NCBI GenBank assembly: GCA_005406025.1
Contig: BGZK01000852.1
Location: 124,001-188,000, forward strand
Reading direction: 5' to 3'
Source of the DNA: Eumeta japonica
Lineage: Eukaryota; Arthropoda; Insecta; Lepidoptera; Psychidae
DNA: 64,000 nt
Each line of letters opens with the position of its first letter. The first letter of the stretch is position 1. Both the position numbers and the translations under genes were made by a program. The notes under the pieces were generated by a model. It was not told the origin of the DNA. It did no database searches and worked only from the letters and a program-made list of their open reading frames with translations. Shown piece after piece: positions 1 to 10,760 of this stretch.

Positions 1-214
1 TGAAAGCCAATTATGGCCAAAGTGCACTTAAAAAATTCTATTCAGAACACATTCGACTAGGTTACGTTGTTCTATTATGTAGTGCTTACCTTCCGACAAC
101 ATTATCCAACCTTGAAAATCACTCATGGTGAGAGTACATATCAAGACAACTCTAACAAGCTCAAACACGACTAGGACATGTTATTCCGTTATAGAGTTCC
201 TGTGCCTACCTTTT
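1..214. other. Unassigned AT-rich sequence
   Basis: I see no gene, repeat module or structured element that I can support in this stretch. Confidence 0.5.
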
Positions 215-345
215 AGCCCCATCATCAGATCAGTTCAATTATACCATATTATTGTACAGTCGTCGGTCCTCGATAAGTGTGCAAAGTTTTAATTTAATCT
301 AACCTTTAACGTCGCTCAAAATTGCGTATAAGAATAATATATTTT
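215..345 (+). repeat. Dispersed repeat, partial copy (pairs with 23680-23890)
   Basis: The core gataagtgtgcaaagttt at 272-289 is repeated exactly at 23711-23728, and the flanks on both sides can also be aligned (a stretch ending in attattgta before it, aat(t)taatct after it). The second copy runs on into a short tandem array, which this copy lacks. It resembles microsatellite-associated interspersed elements common in moths. The family assignment is from memory only. Confidence 0.55.
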
Positions 346-521
346 TATACCCAAAAATTTCGATTCGCAAATCGATTCCGGAATTGCAATCGATTTCTAC
401 TTTTTCGTAATAAGACCCCGGTTCTCGTCTTTGATTTCAATTTGATCTAGATTCCAGTTTCGGATCTGCTTCTCCGAAATCAAACCTAACAATTGCAATA
501 AATTATCTTATTTTAAGTTTT

Positions 522-553
522 CCTAAATATTTATTATCCTAAATATTTATTAT
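522..553. repeat. Two-copy 16-bp tandem duplication
   Basis: The unit cctaaatatttattat occurs twice back to back (522-537 and 538-553). It lies in AT-rich DNA that is otherwise unassigned from 346 to about 700. Confidence 0.8.
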
Positions 554-699
554 CATTATAATTTATATAAAAAAAAAGAATAAAGAAAATATTCTTCCAT
601 GTTCGATGATTGAAGAATCCTCAAGATTTTTTTTATATATATTATTTGTCCATACTTATAAATAAATTTAAAATTGTTGGGCGGCTGGCTATGCAGTAC

Positions 700-2310
700 T
701 CTCGTGAATTTATTCCAACAAATTTCGAAATTCGTTCTGTGTGTAACACAAAACTGCAACTATAGATCTTATTACGAATATAAGGTATAATATGGAGAAG
801 AGACAAATTGCATTAATTGCCTTCATTGATTTAAAAAAAGGCTTTTGATACAGTAAGTCATTAGATATTGTTATGGAAGCTAGGTAGTATAGGCCTAACT
901 GGTATAGCACTGGACATATTTAAATCACATCTTACCTATAGAAATTAAGTAACACAAATTGGAACATTTACAAGCAGTGCCCATATAATTACCTGTGGAA
1001 TATCTGAAGGTTCAATATTAGACACTCTATTATTTTTGGTGTGTATTAATGATATTTTTGATTTGCAGTTGCTAGGAATTATGTCGCTTTATGCTTATGA
1101 TACATGTATACTTGTATTCTATATGTATACATATATACTGTATATCTACATGCATACTGTATGTGTACATGTATACTATGGCTCTGACATTAATGAAATT
1201 ATCACACAAGCAAAGAAAGACCTTAACACACTATCACAATGGTTCCAAAATAATCGATTGACACTTAATGCATCAAAAACGAATTGCATCATTTTTAGGA
1301 ATAGGAATAAAACTGGGATCTTTTAACTTTCTGACAATAAATGAAGAAACGATTAACATGAGTGATCAGGAAAAATACTTGGGACTGATTCTTGATAAAG
1401 GCCTCTCTTACAGATAAAATCTCACATAAAAGCTAAAATCACTCCAATAGCAGGTGCGCTACGGAGGATAGTAAACAATATTCCTCTTAAGATTAAATTT
1501 AATATATAAACTCCTTAGTAAACCCGCACCTCGAGTATCCTGTGACTGTCTGGGGTAGTTTCAAAAATAGAAATATACAGAAACTTCAAGTCATACTGAA
1601 TAAGATGATAAAGGCTCTCGTTCAATATAGTTTTCGGACGCCTACCATTACTATATATAATAACACTTAGATCATGACCATTAAACAATTATATACATAT
1701 CATACCTGCCTTCTAATCAAAAAGATTATGAATAGGGAAGCACACACTAAGTTCAAATTTATAAGTAATCACCAAGTACGAAAATACAATTTAAGAAGAA
1801 CATCTCACATAATTACACTGTACGTCGATCCAAAGACTACACGGTAAAACCATAATTTGTGAAGGTGTTAAATTATTTAACAAACTGTTTAGAAGTATTA
1901 GAGAAGTTATGTCAATTACATAATTTAAGAAATGCCTTCGGACTTATATTATTAAGAATTTGTAGAAACAATGAAACATGTTATATGTTGGAAACGGCTT
2001 GTGGCGGGCGCTGGCTTGCGTCCACTGTCCGCATAGGCGCCACTGTTTTCTACCCACCTGCCGTAGGCAGTTGCGGGCGCTGGCGCTCGGGCGGGCGCTA
2101 GCTGCGCACGTTTCCATTTAAATTATTGTTTTTAATATCCTGTTGTTATTTTATGTGGTATGTATTTGCATCTTGATTGTATTGTTACCTATTTTATTTC
2201 AAGTTTAGCGTCTGCTGTTTGACAGTAATGTAAATTATAACCTCGTATAGTTTCCATGACAAGGGAACGTAATAATGTACTTATGGAAATAAAGATTCTC
2301 TAAACTGAAT
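700..2310 (+). pseudogene. Non-LTR retrotransposon (Jockey/CR1-like) remnant, reverse transcriptase to 3' tail
   Basis: Translation across shifting frames gives a reverse transcriptase. IALIAFIDLKKAFDTVS at about 790-850 is the F-D-KAFD motif, followed by a GISEGS stretch where PQGS is usual. LYAYDT at about 1090 stands where the catalytic YADD should be, so one aspartate is lost. NDLNTLSQWF-like and KTNCIIF segments follow at about 1200-1300. A typical C-terminal tail with KCLRTYIIKNL lies near 1930-1960. The element is 5'-truncated: the endonuclease domain is absent and homology starts only just before the first RT motif. Several stops and frameshifts make it dead. The 3' end has a polyadenylation-like aataaa near 2287. 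The only long open piece (1036-1326) is part of this RT and not a gene. Which of the Jockey and CR1 clades it belongs to is uncertain. Confidence 0.85.
1990..2115. mobile_element. GC-rich 126-bp terminal-inverted-repeat MITE inside the LINE tail
   Basis: The segment starts ggaaacg and ends cgtttcc. Its interior holds matching GC arms (gcgggcgctggc near 2008 against gccagcgcccgc read from the other strand near 2080) and the palindrome ctgccgtaggcag. It is about 70% GC, while the DNA on both sides is about 30% GC. It sits between the end of the LINE coding remnant and the LINE 3' tail, so it either inserted there or was carried by the LINE. No target duplication is certain. Confidence 0.6.
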
Positions 2311-2914
2311 TTGTTCTAACCTAAAAGGATGTGGTCTATTCCTGAAGCCCACTCCTTTCTGAAAAATTTACGAATTGTAGTAACCATGGATGTATGTATT
2401 TGTGTTCAAGAACACAAAATTGAAATGTCTAAGACTAAATAAAAATTTTCACCCCTAATATAATTATACCATAATTTTAGGATAAATCGTGATTTTACGT
2501 GTAAAACTAAAAAATAGCTCTCCATGAAATTCGGTTTGTATGACTGCAAATTAGCATCTGGGATAAAATTTAATATTTTCATGTAATATAGCCAAACAAC
2601 GCCATCTCTTGACACGTTAGCTTTTTGTAATCGTCAGGAATCACTTTAAATTCTTTCTTTTATAATAGAAGCAGTATTTACTTTTTCAGATGTTAGAAAA
2701 ATGTATTAATTTCTCATATTTATAAGAAACCTCCAAAAATATCGATAAATAGTCGATCTCAATAAGGTTTTAGAAAATATGTTTTATATACATAGTTCGA
2801 TTAAGTTTAATAATAGCATATAGTAGAGACCTCGACGCAAAAGCAAATCAAAGAGCAAATTCTGCAGGCTAATAAGTCTTGATATAGTTACTGTCACTGG
2901 TCTTGTTTTTCTTT
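2311..2914. other. Unassigned AT-rich sequence
   Basis: No protein family, inverted repeat or splice-bounded reading frame is visible. The minus-strand reading frame at 2406-2615 shows no domain and is likely chance. Confidence 0.5.
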
Positions 2915-3160
2915 TTATATTTCCATATAATTTCTATACGGATGTATACCGTATGGAATTATTCATGGATCTTTTCGTAAGTATTCACAATTTACTTCTT
3001 TTTAAGAACAATTTTGCTAAAGAAATCACAGTCATTAAAGTAGCCGTTCTTGAGTAAAATAGCTTCGAACTTGTTCTAAAATTTAAGATTTTCCAACCTT
3101 GCAACCTAGCTGAAGGTCATGTGTCACACCGCGCCCACCTAGTTAGCGTTCATAATAAAA
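2915..3160 (+). repeat. Dispersed repeat, copy 1 of 3
   Basis: This copy contains a module reading ttttgctaaagaaatcac, then gtagccgttcttgagtaaaa, then a tail with aaggtcatgtgtcacaccgc. The same order recurs at 3170-3335 and, for the first half, at 18940-19090. Copies 1 and 2 lie head to tail about 185 bp apart, so either a local duplication or a second insertion made the pair. Confidence 0.75.
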
Positions 3161-3169
3161 TAATCATTC

Positions 3170-3335
3170 ATCAATAATTTTCATTTTTCAAAAACAACTT
3201 TGCCAGAGAAACGAGTCATTGAAGTAGCCGTTTCTAAAAAAAATAGCTTAGAACGTTTTCTAAAAAGTTACAATATTCCAATCTTGCGACCTTGTAGTTT
3301 CGGTCATGTGTCACATCGCGCCACCCTAGTTTCAC
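3170..3335 (+). repeat. Dispersed repeat, copy 2 of 3
   Basis: It matches copy 1 over roughly 155 bp: the ttttgccagagaaacgagtc module, gtagccgtttct, tagcttagaacgttttct, then tcatgtgtcacatcgcgcca. Many substitutions separate the two. An open frame across it (3200-3406) has no recognisable domain and is part of the repeat. Confidence 0.75.
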
Positions 3336-3649
3336 CGTGTGCACACCGTTCACGAAATGCTATCAGTCTGGCGCCAGCATTCGTCCGTGATGCAGTATCT
3401 TGCTAGCTAAGCACCAAGAGCGCCCGCGTGTAAATTCGTTGACCTTTTAAAAATTATAGACATTTTGTTATAAGTGTTACGTTTACGATATTGACGTTTT
3501 TGAAACTAAAATTATTTGTAATTAATATTGAAATGTTCAATAACAATGTCTTTTAACGCTGTCGAATACGCAAACGTAATTTATTGTTGGGGAGTTTGCA
3601 GAGGTGACATTGCTGAGGCTGTAAAACTTTACAATGAATCTTAGTTTGA

Positions 3650-4134
3650 CAGTGGCGGCGCAAGACCTAAACTTAATGTGGGCAAGGTATATTTCGCGAG
3701 GCCCTCTGATGGTGCATGAAGAAGAAAATATAAAATAGAAAATCACTTAAAATCAAGTTTTTTATTCATTAAGACACAAACCTAAATTTTTATTTATCTT
3801 TCTTTGGAACATTAAATAAAATGAAAGAAATGAATTACTTTTTTAGCAATTGTTTAAGCAATATCGCACAACGCAGTTAGGCATTATTGATCATTGAAAA
3901 ATCGTATAAAACCACGTCTAGTTTCGGCAAGCGCTTGCCATAGACTAAGTGAAGATATGTCACGTAATAAATCTTATATGGATGAAAGAATCGACTTGAG
4001 ATGTCTTCTCTAGTGAAACATATAACTCAACGGATTTTCCATACAAATTTATTTTTGACTGAGGGGCGCGAGGCCCTTTGCACCGCGAGGCCGTGGGCGG
4101 TGGCCCACACCGCCCACGCCTTACGCCGCCTCTG
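3650..4134. mobile_element. hAT-like non-autonomous element, 485 bp
   Basis: The left end cagtggcggcgcaagacc and the reverse complement of the right end, cagaggcggcgtaaggcg, match at 15 of 18 positions. The CAGTGGCGG-type terminus is usual for hAT-like elements. The 10-mer gtttgacagt stands at both edges (3644-3653 and 4135-4144), consistent with a target duplication of about 8 bp that overlaps the CAG terminus. Near the right end, cgtgggcggt and accgcccacg form a perfect 10-bp stem around 4092-4118. It carries no transposase. Confidence 0.75.
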
Positions 4135-4249
4135 GTTTGACAGTCAATAATTTGCGAGTCCGCAAGTAATATTACGTGCTGGATGCCGTTTACTCAATAA
4201 TTTGCTTTAGATTGCCTTGTTTGTTTAGAGGTATAAATGTGGAAAACCG

Positions 4250-6595
4250 GAGACTAATATAATAAAGAAGAAAGGAAGAAAGGCAATTATGTATTCATAA
4301 ACATGACAAGCTAGTTATCAAACAGGGAAACCAAGAAATGAAAAACGCAAAAGGGAACCATCAACCTCCCCTAATGTAAAAGAGCACCATCGCAAACAAC
4401 AAATATCAGCATAAACATATAGTTGAAATGCTTTCGACGTAATGAGGAATAGAAGTAACTCTCTGCCTTCTGCCAATTTGCCAACGGCTCAGAATGCATA
4501 AGATATTGCCATCAGCCACCGGAACAAAATTTTAAACAAACAAGAACTTATTGATAACAGAAACAAAACATTCCCCAACCCGACTTATCCTCGTGGGGAA
4601 TCAAACTGCAACCCTCCATCAAATACAGAAACAGATCAAGATATAATACAAACCCTCAAAATCTGCACTTATAATGTAAGAACACTTGCATCAACAGAAT
4701 GATTCCTTGAATTAACTAATGCTCTAAAAAATATTAATTGGACATTTCTCGCAGAAATCCGTAAAATGGGATGTACCATCGAAGAATACAGCAACCTTAT
4801 TTTTTGCTATACGGAAAAACTAAAGGACTGTATGAAGCGGAATTTCTAATCAAAAATAATATAAAAACAACATCACCAACTTTATAGGAATCTCCGAAAG
4901 AGTAGCAGTTACACAAGAAAATTTTCAATGCTTCCCCTTATCAATAATCCAAGCATATTCAACAACAAAGAGGTCATCAGAAGAAGAAACTGAAAAAAAT
5001 ATTATAAAGATATTGAATATGCTCACACCAAGATGTAAGCAAAGGTCATAGTCATGGGAGATTTTAATACAAAAATAAGTTGTCCAAAAATAAACTAGTA
5101 TCCAGTAATGGGAAAACATGGTTACGGCGTGTGCAACGAAAGAGCTGCACATCTCTTAAGCTATGCTTACCGATACAAAGTGTCAATAATGAACTCATTC
5201 TTCAAAAAGGAAGAGAGCCGCAGATGGACATGGTCATCACTCGACCAAAAAACTAATAATGATATAGATTTTATAATGATAAATCACCACAGACTTATAA
5301 CTAATATCGACGTACTTAGCAAATTTAAATTCTCTACCGATCACAGATTAATGAGAGCAACATTATTTGTAGGTCGCCCAGTAAAGCGCAGAAAAACCTA
5401 CAGAACACCATCTAATATCCCCAAGACAAAAATAGAAATCAAAAACCACATTGAAAATCTACGAACACACACAGAAAATATAGAAACAGACTGTATTGCT
5501 ATCCAAATATCCTGGGAACTACAATATCCTGGAAAAAGGTATAATAGAGGGGTTAAAATACAAAAACAGTATACACCATTATCAATATAATATTTTCTCT
5601 AAAGACACAAGCCAACTTATAAAAAAGCGCACGGAACTACTACACACAAAGAATAAAACCAAAGATTAGAAAGGCGAACTTAGCAGAATATACAAAGAAA
5701 CTAATAGGTTAGTTTGGAAGGACTACATCAACCACAGATACGAGACTATTTCAAGAAACATTAAGAATTTTAGAACTGCTAAAAAAACCTTCAAAGAATT
5801 AACTACACACAAGTCATGGATTCAAAAACTTGAGCATAACACACTAGAAACAAAATCTAGAAAAGATGTAATAAACCATGCAACAAACTTCTACAGAAAT
5901 TTGTACAGGAAACAAAATAACACTGAAATGACAACGCAAACAGTTCACATGAACAAAATGGACTGCATCAGACCAATTGAAGACTCCGAAGTTTACGAAC
6001 ATTTAATATAAAAAAGCTGAAGTTGAGAAGAGTCCCGGACCAGATGGATAATACAATGAGGTCCATAAAATAAAGCCCCTTAAAATAGTATTAGAAGAGG
6101 AAAAAGTACCAAAACAATGATGTACATCAGACACAATTCTACTCTTCAAGAAAGGAAGCTCCTTAGATATAGAGAATTATAGATCCATAAGTCTGCTGCC
6201 TAGTATATACAAACTGTTCTCATCCATAATTTTAGAGAGAATATCTGACGACATTGATAAGCAACAAACCAAGGAATTCAGAAAGCAGGATTCAGGTCAG
6301 GTGTTTGCACAATGGACCACATACAGACATTAGAACAGATCGTAGAAAATACAGAGAATACAATAGACCTCTGTGTGTGTGGCCTTCATTGACTACAGTA
6401 AAGATTTTGACAGCATCCGCCACTGTTTAATCTGGAACGCACTACAACAATCAATATTAACTATAAATACATCAATATATTCAAATATATCTATACAAAA
6501 GTACGAGCAGAGTTAAATTAGAAACTAGAGGAGACGAGATAAACATAGAACAAGGAGTTAGACAAAGATCCCCAACATCTGTGAACAGTGAGTTT
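4250..6595 (+). pseudogene. RTE-like LINE remnant: endonuclease and reverse transcriptase
   Basis: Translated pieces follow the order of an RTE-type LINE. The endonuclease start KICTYNVRTLAS lies near 4658, MGDFNTKI near 5058, RRWTWSSLDQKTNNDIDFI at about 5216-5275 and STDHRLMRATL near 5335; these are the APE-type endonuclease motifs. A connector follows with YRNLYRKQN near 5893. SPGPDG near 6031 and NYRSISLLPSIYKLF near 6175 open the RT. VAFIDYSKDFDSI near 6383 is the first catalytic aspartate motif, with KAFD changed to KDFD. The copy has many stops and frameshifts. It stops before the YADD and 3' domains, so it is truncated at both function and 3' end. The longest open piece is 5108-5590 (160 codons), which is endonuclease and not a host gene. 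Confidence 0.85.
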
Positions 6596-7370
6596 AGATA
6601 GAGGGAGAGAATTTTTTTTTACGATATTATATTTACAGAAAAAATATGGGTAAGCAGGAACATAATAAATTTCGGACACATGATAGTGTAATATAAACAT
6701 AAAAGGTGACGTTAAAGATTCGTATGAGATTTACGTGAGTTTGGATCTTTGTGAAGTCGTTACGATGAGCGAGAGGTTAATGCGTTGTCTTCCAATTAGA
6801 AATTGCCGTTTTAGTGGCAAAGACCGTCGACAGCTCTGAATGGATGAAAAAGGTGAGGTTAAAGTCCAAAATCCTAGAACTAGAATAAACAGATTGCGGT
6901 AAGGTGGATAGCCTGCAGCGAGGTGATACAAACGTGACGCAACAACAGTTGCAGCCTTGACGACCACAGTCTACTGAGAGTAACGAAAGAAGGACATCGA
7001 ACCGGTAAGCAGGCGCGTTAATAAATGAAAATGTTCCACGCGTTGCAAAGCCGCACTGCTAATAGATAAATACCTGAATATAATTGGCAAATTTTACTTA
7101 GGTCGCTCAAATTCGCTAAATTTCTGTCAGCTAAATTCCACTGTATGCGGGCAACACTATGGGCGAAATGCGTGCTATTTATTAATTGTATATTAAATTA
7201 CGCGAAATCATCTTTTACGTTACAAGTTTTTACGTAGAGCCGTTCCTCGTTACGCAATATTGTTTACAGTTTCGTTGCTCTAAATTGCTAATACTTCCTT
7301 GTACATAATTCACGTTCAGTATCTTAAAATATGGATCAATTGAAGAGATAAAGTGGGATCAGTGGTGAAT
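6596..7370. other. Unassigned; CpG-richer patch at 6720-6990
   Basis: The patch at about 6720-6990 is richer in CpG than its surroundings. It has open frames on both strands, but neither gives a recognisable domain. It might be a distal piece of an RTE-type element, given its position, but the similarity is too weak to call. The rest is AT-rich with nothing supportable. Confidence 0.35.
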
Positions 7371-7374
7371 AGAG

Positions 7375-7640
7375 GTAGAAATCTAGTTTGGTGTGCGGCG
7401 GGGCGCGGCGCGCGGGGTGCGGCAAGGGCGACGCCGGCGGCTCAAACTAGTCGTCGGCCATTAACGAATTCCGTACAACATTTTATTCGACTGAAATATG
7501 CGGCTACACTGCATGCCGCCGCGCCAGGAATTTAATTATGAATCTGGCAGTTGTTTACTTGTCTCTCCTCATACCGTCCGCGTCGGGGATACGACGGGCA
7601 GCGTTTGGGTGTGAGGTGTGAATTGTGTGAATTAGATGCA
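7375..7640. other. CpG/GC-rich island (candidate regulatory element)
   Basis: A run near 7393-7440 is about 80% G+C with many CpGs. It is followed by about 200 bp of mixed sequence without transposon features, including homeodomain-like core taattat near 7535. The neighbouring DNA is about 30-35% GC. The open frame at 7353-7535 starts from a non-ATG codon and has no known domain. A conserved non-coding element or an unrecognised 5' exon would both fit. Confidence 0.35.
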
Positions 7641-8499
7641 GCCATGGAGTAACCGTTTATATGTAAATGTAAATGTCAAAGAACTTCATCTACTATAGAT
7701 TTATATCGTAGCTTTTAATCGTCGGTATGGACAAAAACATAGGGCTATTAGTCAATTCTGAAAAAGATTGTAATGTATTTAGCTTTTTATGCTGCTGTGG
7801 CAACAATTGAAGCGCTAGTCGGCTATCGAAACAACTTGACATTTGACAGAATTTGTAAGATTGCATTAGTTAGATTTAAAAAATGTAATTTTCTTTATGC
7901 TAACTTAATGTTCATTGCAAAGTACATCTTTTTAAATTTAATCTAAGCTCTAAATCAATCTAGATACAAAAACGCAACCTGTGTTTTTATAATATCAGTA
8001 TAATACATGATTACCTTTTTTTAATAAAAGACACATTTTTAATTCACAATATATCCAGTCCGATTTCGTGGAGAAAGCTTTGTACTTTAATAGGTACAAA
8101 ACTTTATTATTACTAAATTATGATTATTATTAGATATATAAACTGAATTATATAATAATAAGTAAAGAATATATCAAAAGTACATGCCAGTACGACCAAT
8201 CAAGCTAAAAATTTGAACACCATAGTGTATTCTTCAAATTATTAAGAGAATTATAAAAAACTTCTTAATCCAAATAATTCCGATTTGCTTTGGTCATTAA
8301 ATTATTTCTTCCTTCAAGTTCACTAACAGTTCAGTTTTCTCGAATTTATTCCTTCTATAATAGTAGCACTCTATTAAAACTATATGTGTACAGAATGACA
8401 AGCCTTTCATATTTGCGTATATCACGAATCAGACGCAAAATTTATAAGGTTTAACATGTAAGAGTTCGTTGACTAACGCTTAAATTGAATTAATTCCCG
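7641..8499. other. Unassigned AT-rich sequence
   Basis: No coding, RNA or mobile-element signature that I can support. Confidence 0.45.
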
Positions 8500-8790
8500 T
8501 CCGTTACAACGTCTCGTAACATTCAACTGACAATCAATAAAGTCTCGTTAATACGGGGCCATTTAAACACGAATGCAGATAAATGGTGTATAAAGAGTGC
8601 GACGGTGACATGTTTGTCGTTTGGCAAATTGATTTAGCCAGCGGCCAGCGCGGGCCGATCGGCGCGATAAATCAGTCTGGCAATCATTTCCGCTGACACA
8701 CGTTAATTCTACAAATTAGAGTCGACCGCCGCGCTAGGAAGCGCTGCAGTCCGCGCACGCGTGCCGTGCGCTAAATTGGGCTGCGACTTT
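8500..8790. other. CpG-rich motif-dense island (candidate enhancer)
   Basis: In AT-rich surroundings this stretch is CpG-rich and shows no repeat or coding signature. It holds AT-core homeodomain-like sites (caataaa, ttaatt, tgatttag) interleaved with GC-rich segments such as ccagcgcgggccgatcgg near 8645. This mosaic is typical of conserved developmental enhancers in insects. The evidence is compositional only. Confidence 0.35.
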
Positions 8791-8951
8791 TGTAGCCGAA
8801 GGAGGAGGTGATTCTAAAAGAAACATTTGTAGTTCTGTTTTGAGGATTACTGTTAATAATAAAAAAAACACGTTCATTTAAGTGACAGTTAATATTTGTG
8901 TGACATACTCGAAAATGCGCTTTGAATTTGCGCGCTCTAATTTTCCAATAA

Positions 8952-10230
8952 GGGCCGTTCATAAATTATGTAAGACATTTAAAATTATTGACTAAATATT
9001 ATAATTTCTTACTATACGGGAGGGTAGAAGTGTGATTGCGTGAAACAATTAAAATTCATGCTTTCAAAATGGCGTTATTGGATAGCGCGCATCCTTTATC
9101 TCTTACTCAGTATGAAATCTTACAAAATCATATGTTGTCAGAACTTCTAGACTTTTTACTATTTCGTTGTTGTTGTCGTTGGGAGTTTCCTGTTACTTGA
9201 AATCTCAAAATATACCTTATGTCCTTTTAGAATAATTATTTTATCTAACATGTCTGGATACTTACATCCACTGTTATTTAAAGCGTGGGTAGAAGTTTCC
9301 CAGATAAAACACCAAAGATTTGTCAACAACAGTGTAATTAATTCTGGACAACCAACAGAGAAGTTTTCAAAATGACAATGCTTTCGGAAAATTTGTATCT
9401 CACAAAATAAATGATTTAAAACAGCTTTTGCTAAAAAAAAAAACCCAACTTGCTCGTTTTTTTAAATAGGTTAGTTGTGTATTTCTAACCCTGATTAAAA
9501 TATTGATTGAAAAATTGAAAATGAAGAGATTTGAATTTTTTCAAAATTTCAATTTTTTTATGTATATATAGGTATATAATTTGCATTGAGTGACCTCTGT
9601 TCAATTTTTTCAATCAATATTTTTAAACAGGGAAATTTTATTGTTCAAAATATTGATATCAATGTTTTAATATTATTTTAAGTAATTGTTATACGTAAAA
9701 TTCTATTTAAATGCACTTTACTGAGAATTTCGACCACCATGCAAATTATTGCATCGTCGTGCTGGACAGTCTGTGTCTTACATCATACAATAATAATATC
9801 CTTGATATAGAATGGTACGACAATGAAGATATTGATATTGAAAAATTGAGAGCCTCAGGAAGAACACAAGAGAATCAGTCATTCCGGTAATTGAATCAAT
9901 ATCTGAATGGTTAGTCAGTCCTGGATAAATGATAATTAGAGTTTGATTTATGATCAAGATGTTTCAACACCTTTGGTTTCACTCAACTAATCCTGGTCAA
10001 AACTGTGATAGGTTGATACGATTAATGTTACTCAAATTGAGTTAATGATGTTTATAATAATAAGTGGCAATAAAAAATATTTTAGAAATAACGGAGTTGT
10101 ATTTTATTAATACATATCTTACGAATTTCTTATTAAGGAGGTGGGAGTAGTTGAAATCTTATGATGTCTTACAGTAGGGGAGAGGGGTCAAATTAGCCCT
10201 CAAACCTCTTACGTAATTTATGAACAGCCC
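8952..10230 (+). mobile_element. PIF/Harbinger-like transposon remnant, 1279 bp
   Basis: The left end gggccgttcataaattatg and the reverse complement of the right end, gggctgttcataaattacg, differ at two positions, and the match extends to about 29 bp. The 3-bp direct repeat taa flanks both sides (8949-8951 and 10231-10233), which is the usual target duplication of PIF/Harbinger elements. An ATG-started frame MALLDSAHPLSLTQYEILQ begins at about 9069 and breaks after some 40 codons. A second piece, HANYCIVVLDSLCL with an acidic run after it, lies near 9735-9880. These may be the ends of a deleted transposase, but I cannot confirm the family from protein sequence. A smaller inverted-repeat element is nested at 9489-9632. 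Confidence 0.75.
9489..9632. mobile_element. Nested 144-bp inverted-repeat element
   Basis: It starts ccctgattaaaatattgatt and ends with the reverse complement of ccctgtttaaaaatattgat, so the arms match over about 30 bp including aaaaattgaa. It is wholly inside the 8952-10230 element and interrupts its interior, so it inserted later or was captured. The interior is AT-rich and non-coding. Confidence 0.7.
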
Positions 10231-10315
10231 TAAACAAAAATTCTAAAAATTATTCAGATTTCACAAAATATTGTATTTATACGCAACACAACAAATAATT
10301 CAAAATTAAAAATTT

Positions 10316-10760
10316 GGTTGCCTGTAAAGTCGGTATACGGGCAGAAAGTTTTACGTGACAACGACTTTGAATGGTAAAATCATTTTAATGGTATTCTTTG
10401 TGTGGAAGAAGGATGAAATAATAGTAACAATTTAAAACATTTATTTATACAAAGTTATATTTAAAACATTAATTTATACAAAGAATCTGCCAATTTCATA
10501 TTAACAAAATTTTATTTTACCTTTACACACATACATACGTATTTATATACAAATATACATACAATAACTTGCAATACATTTGCAAGCTGTACTAATTCTC
10601 TAGTGCTGCGCGCGCGAGACCGATCATAGTTGAGTGGAGAGGCGCAAGGCATTCGGCGGGCCTCTCTCGTTCGGTGACTCATCGTTACGTTACCGGGCGT
10701 TACACTTTTCATAAGTGACTCCCAGCCGCAACCGATTTAAGAGCGTTGTCACGTCAAAAT
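10316..10760 (-). repeat. Dispersed element, copy A (inverted relative to 38241-38761)
   Basis: The reverse complement of this stretch matches 38241-38761 almost end to end. Shared blocks include ttttgacgtgacaacg at one end, atgtattgcaagttattgta, a long block with taaaattttgttaatatgaa, and finally cgtataccgactttacaggc plus aacc. Within each copy, acgtgacaacg near one end is inverted near the other, which may reflect terminal inverted repeats. The open frame at 10512-10712 is inside this element and is not a gene. Confidence 0.85.

Noticed and set aside
5108..5590. 160-codon open frame as a gene
   Set aside because: It is the endonuclease part of the RTE-like LINE remnant.
6720..6990. LINE 3' coding end downstream of the RTE remnant
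   Set aside because: Translations in all frames gave no convincing match to RTE C-terminal motifs.
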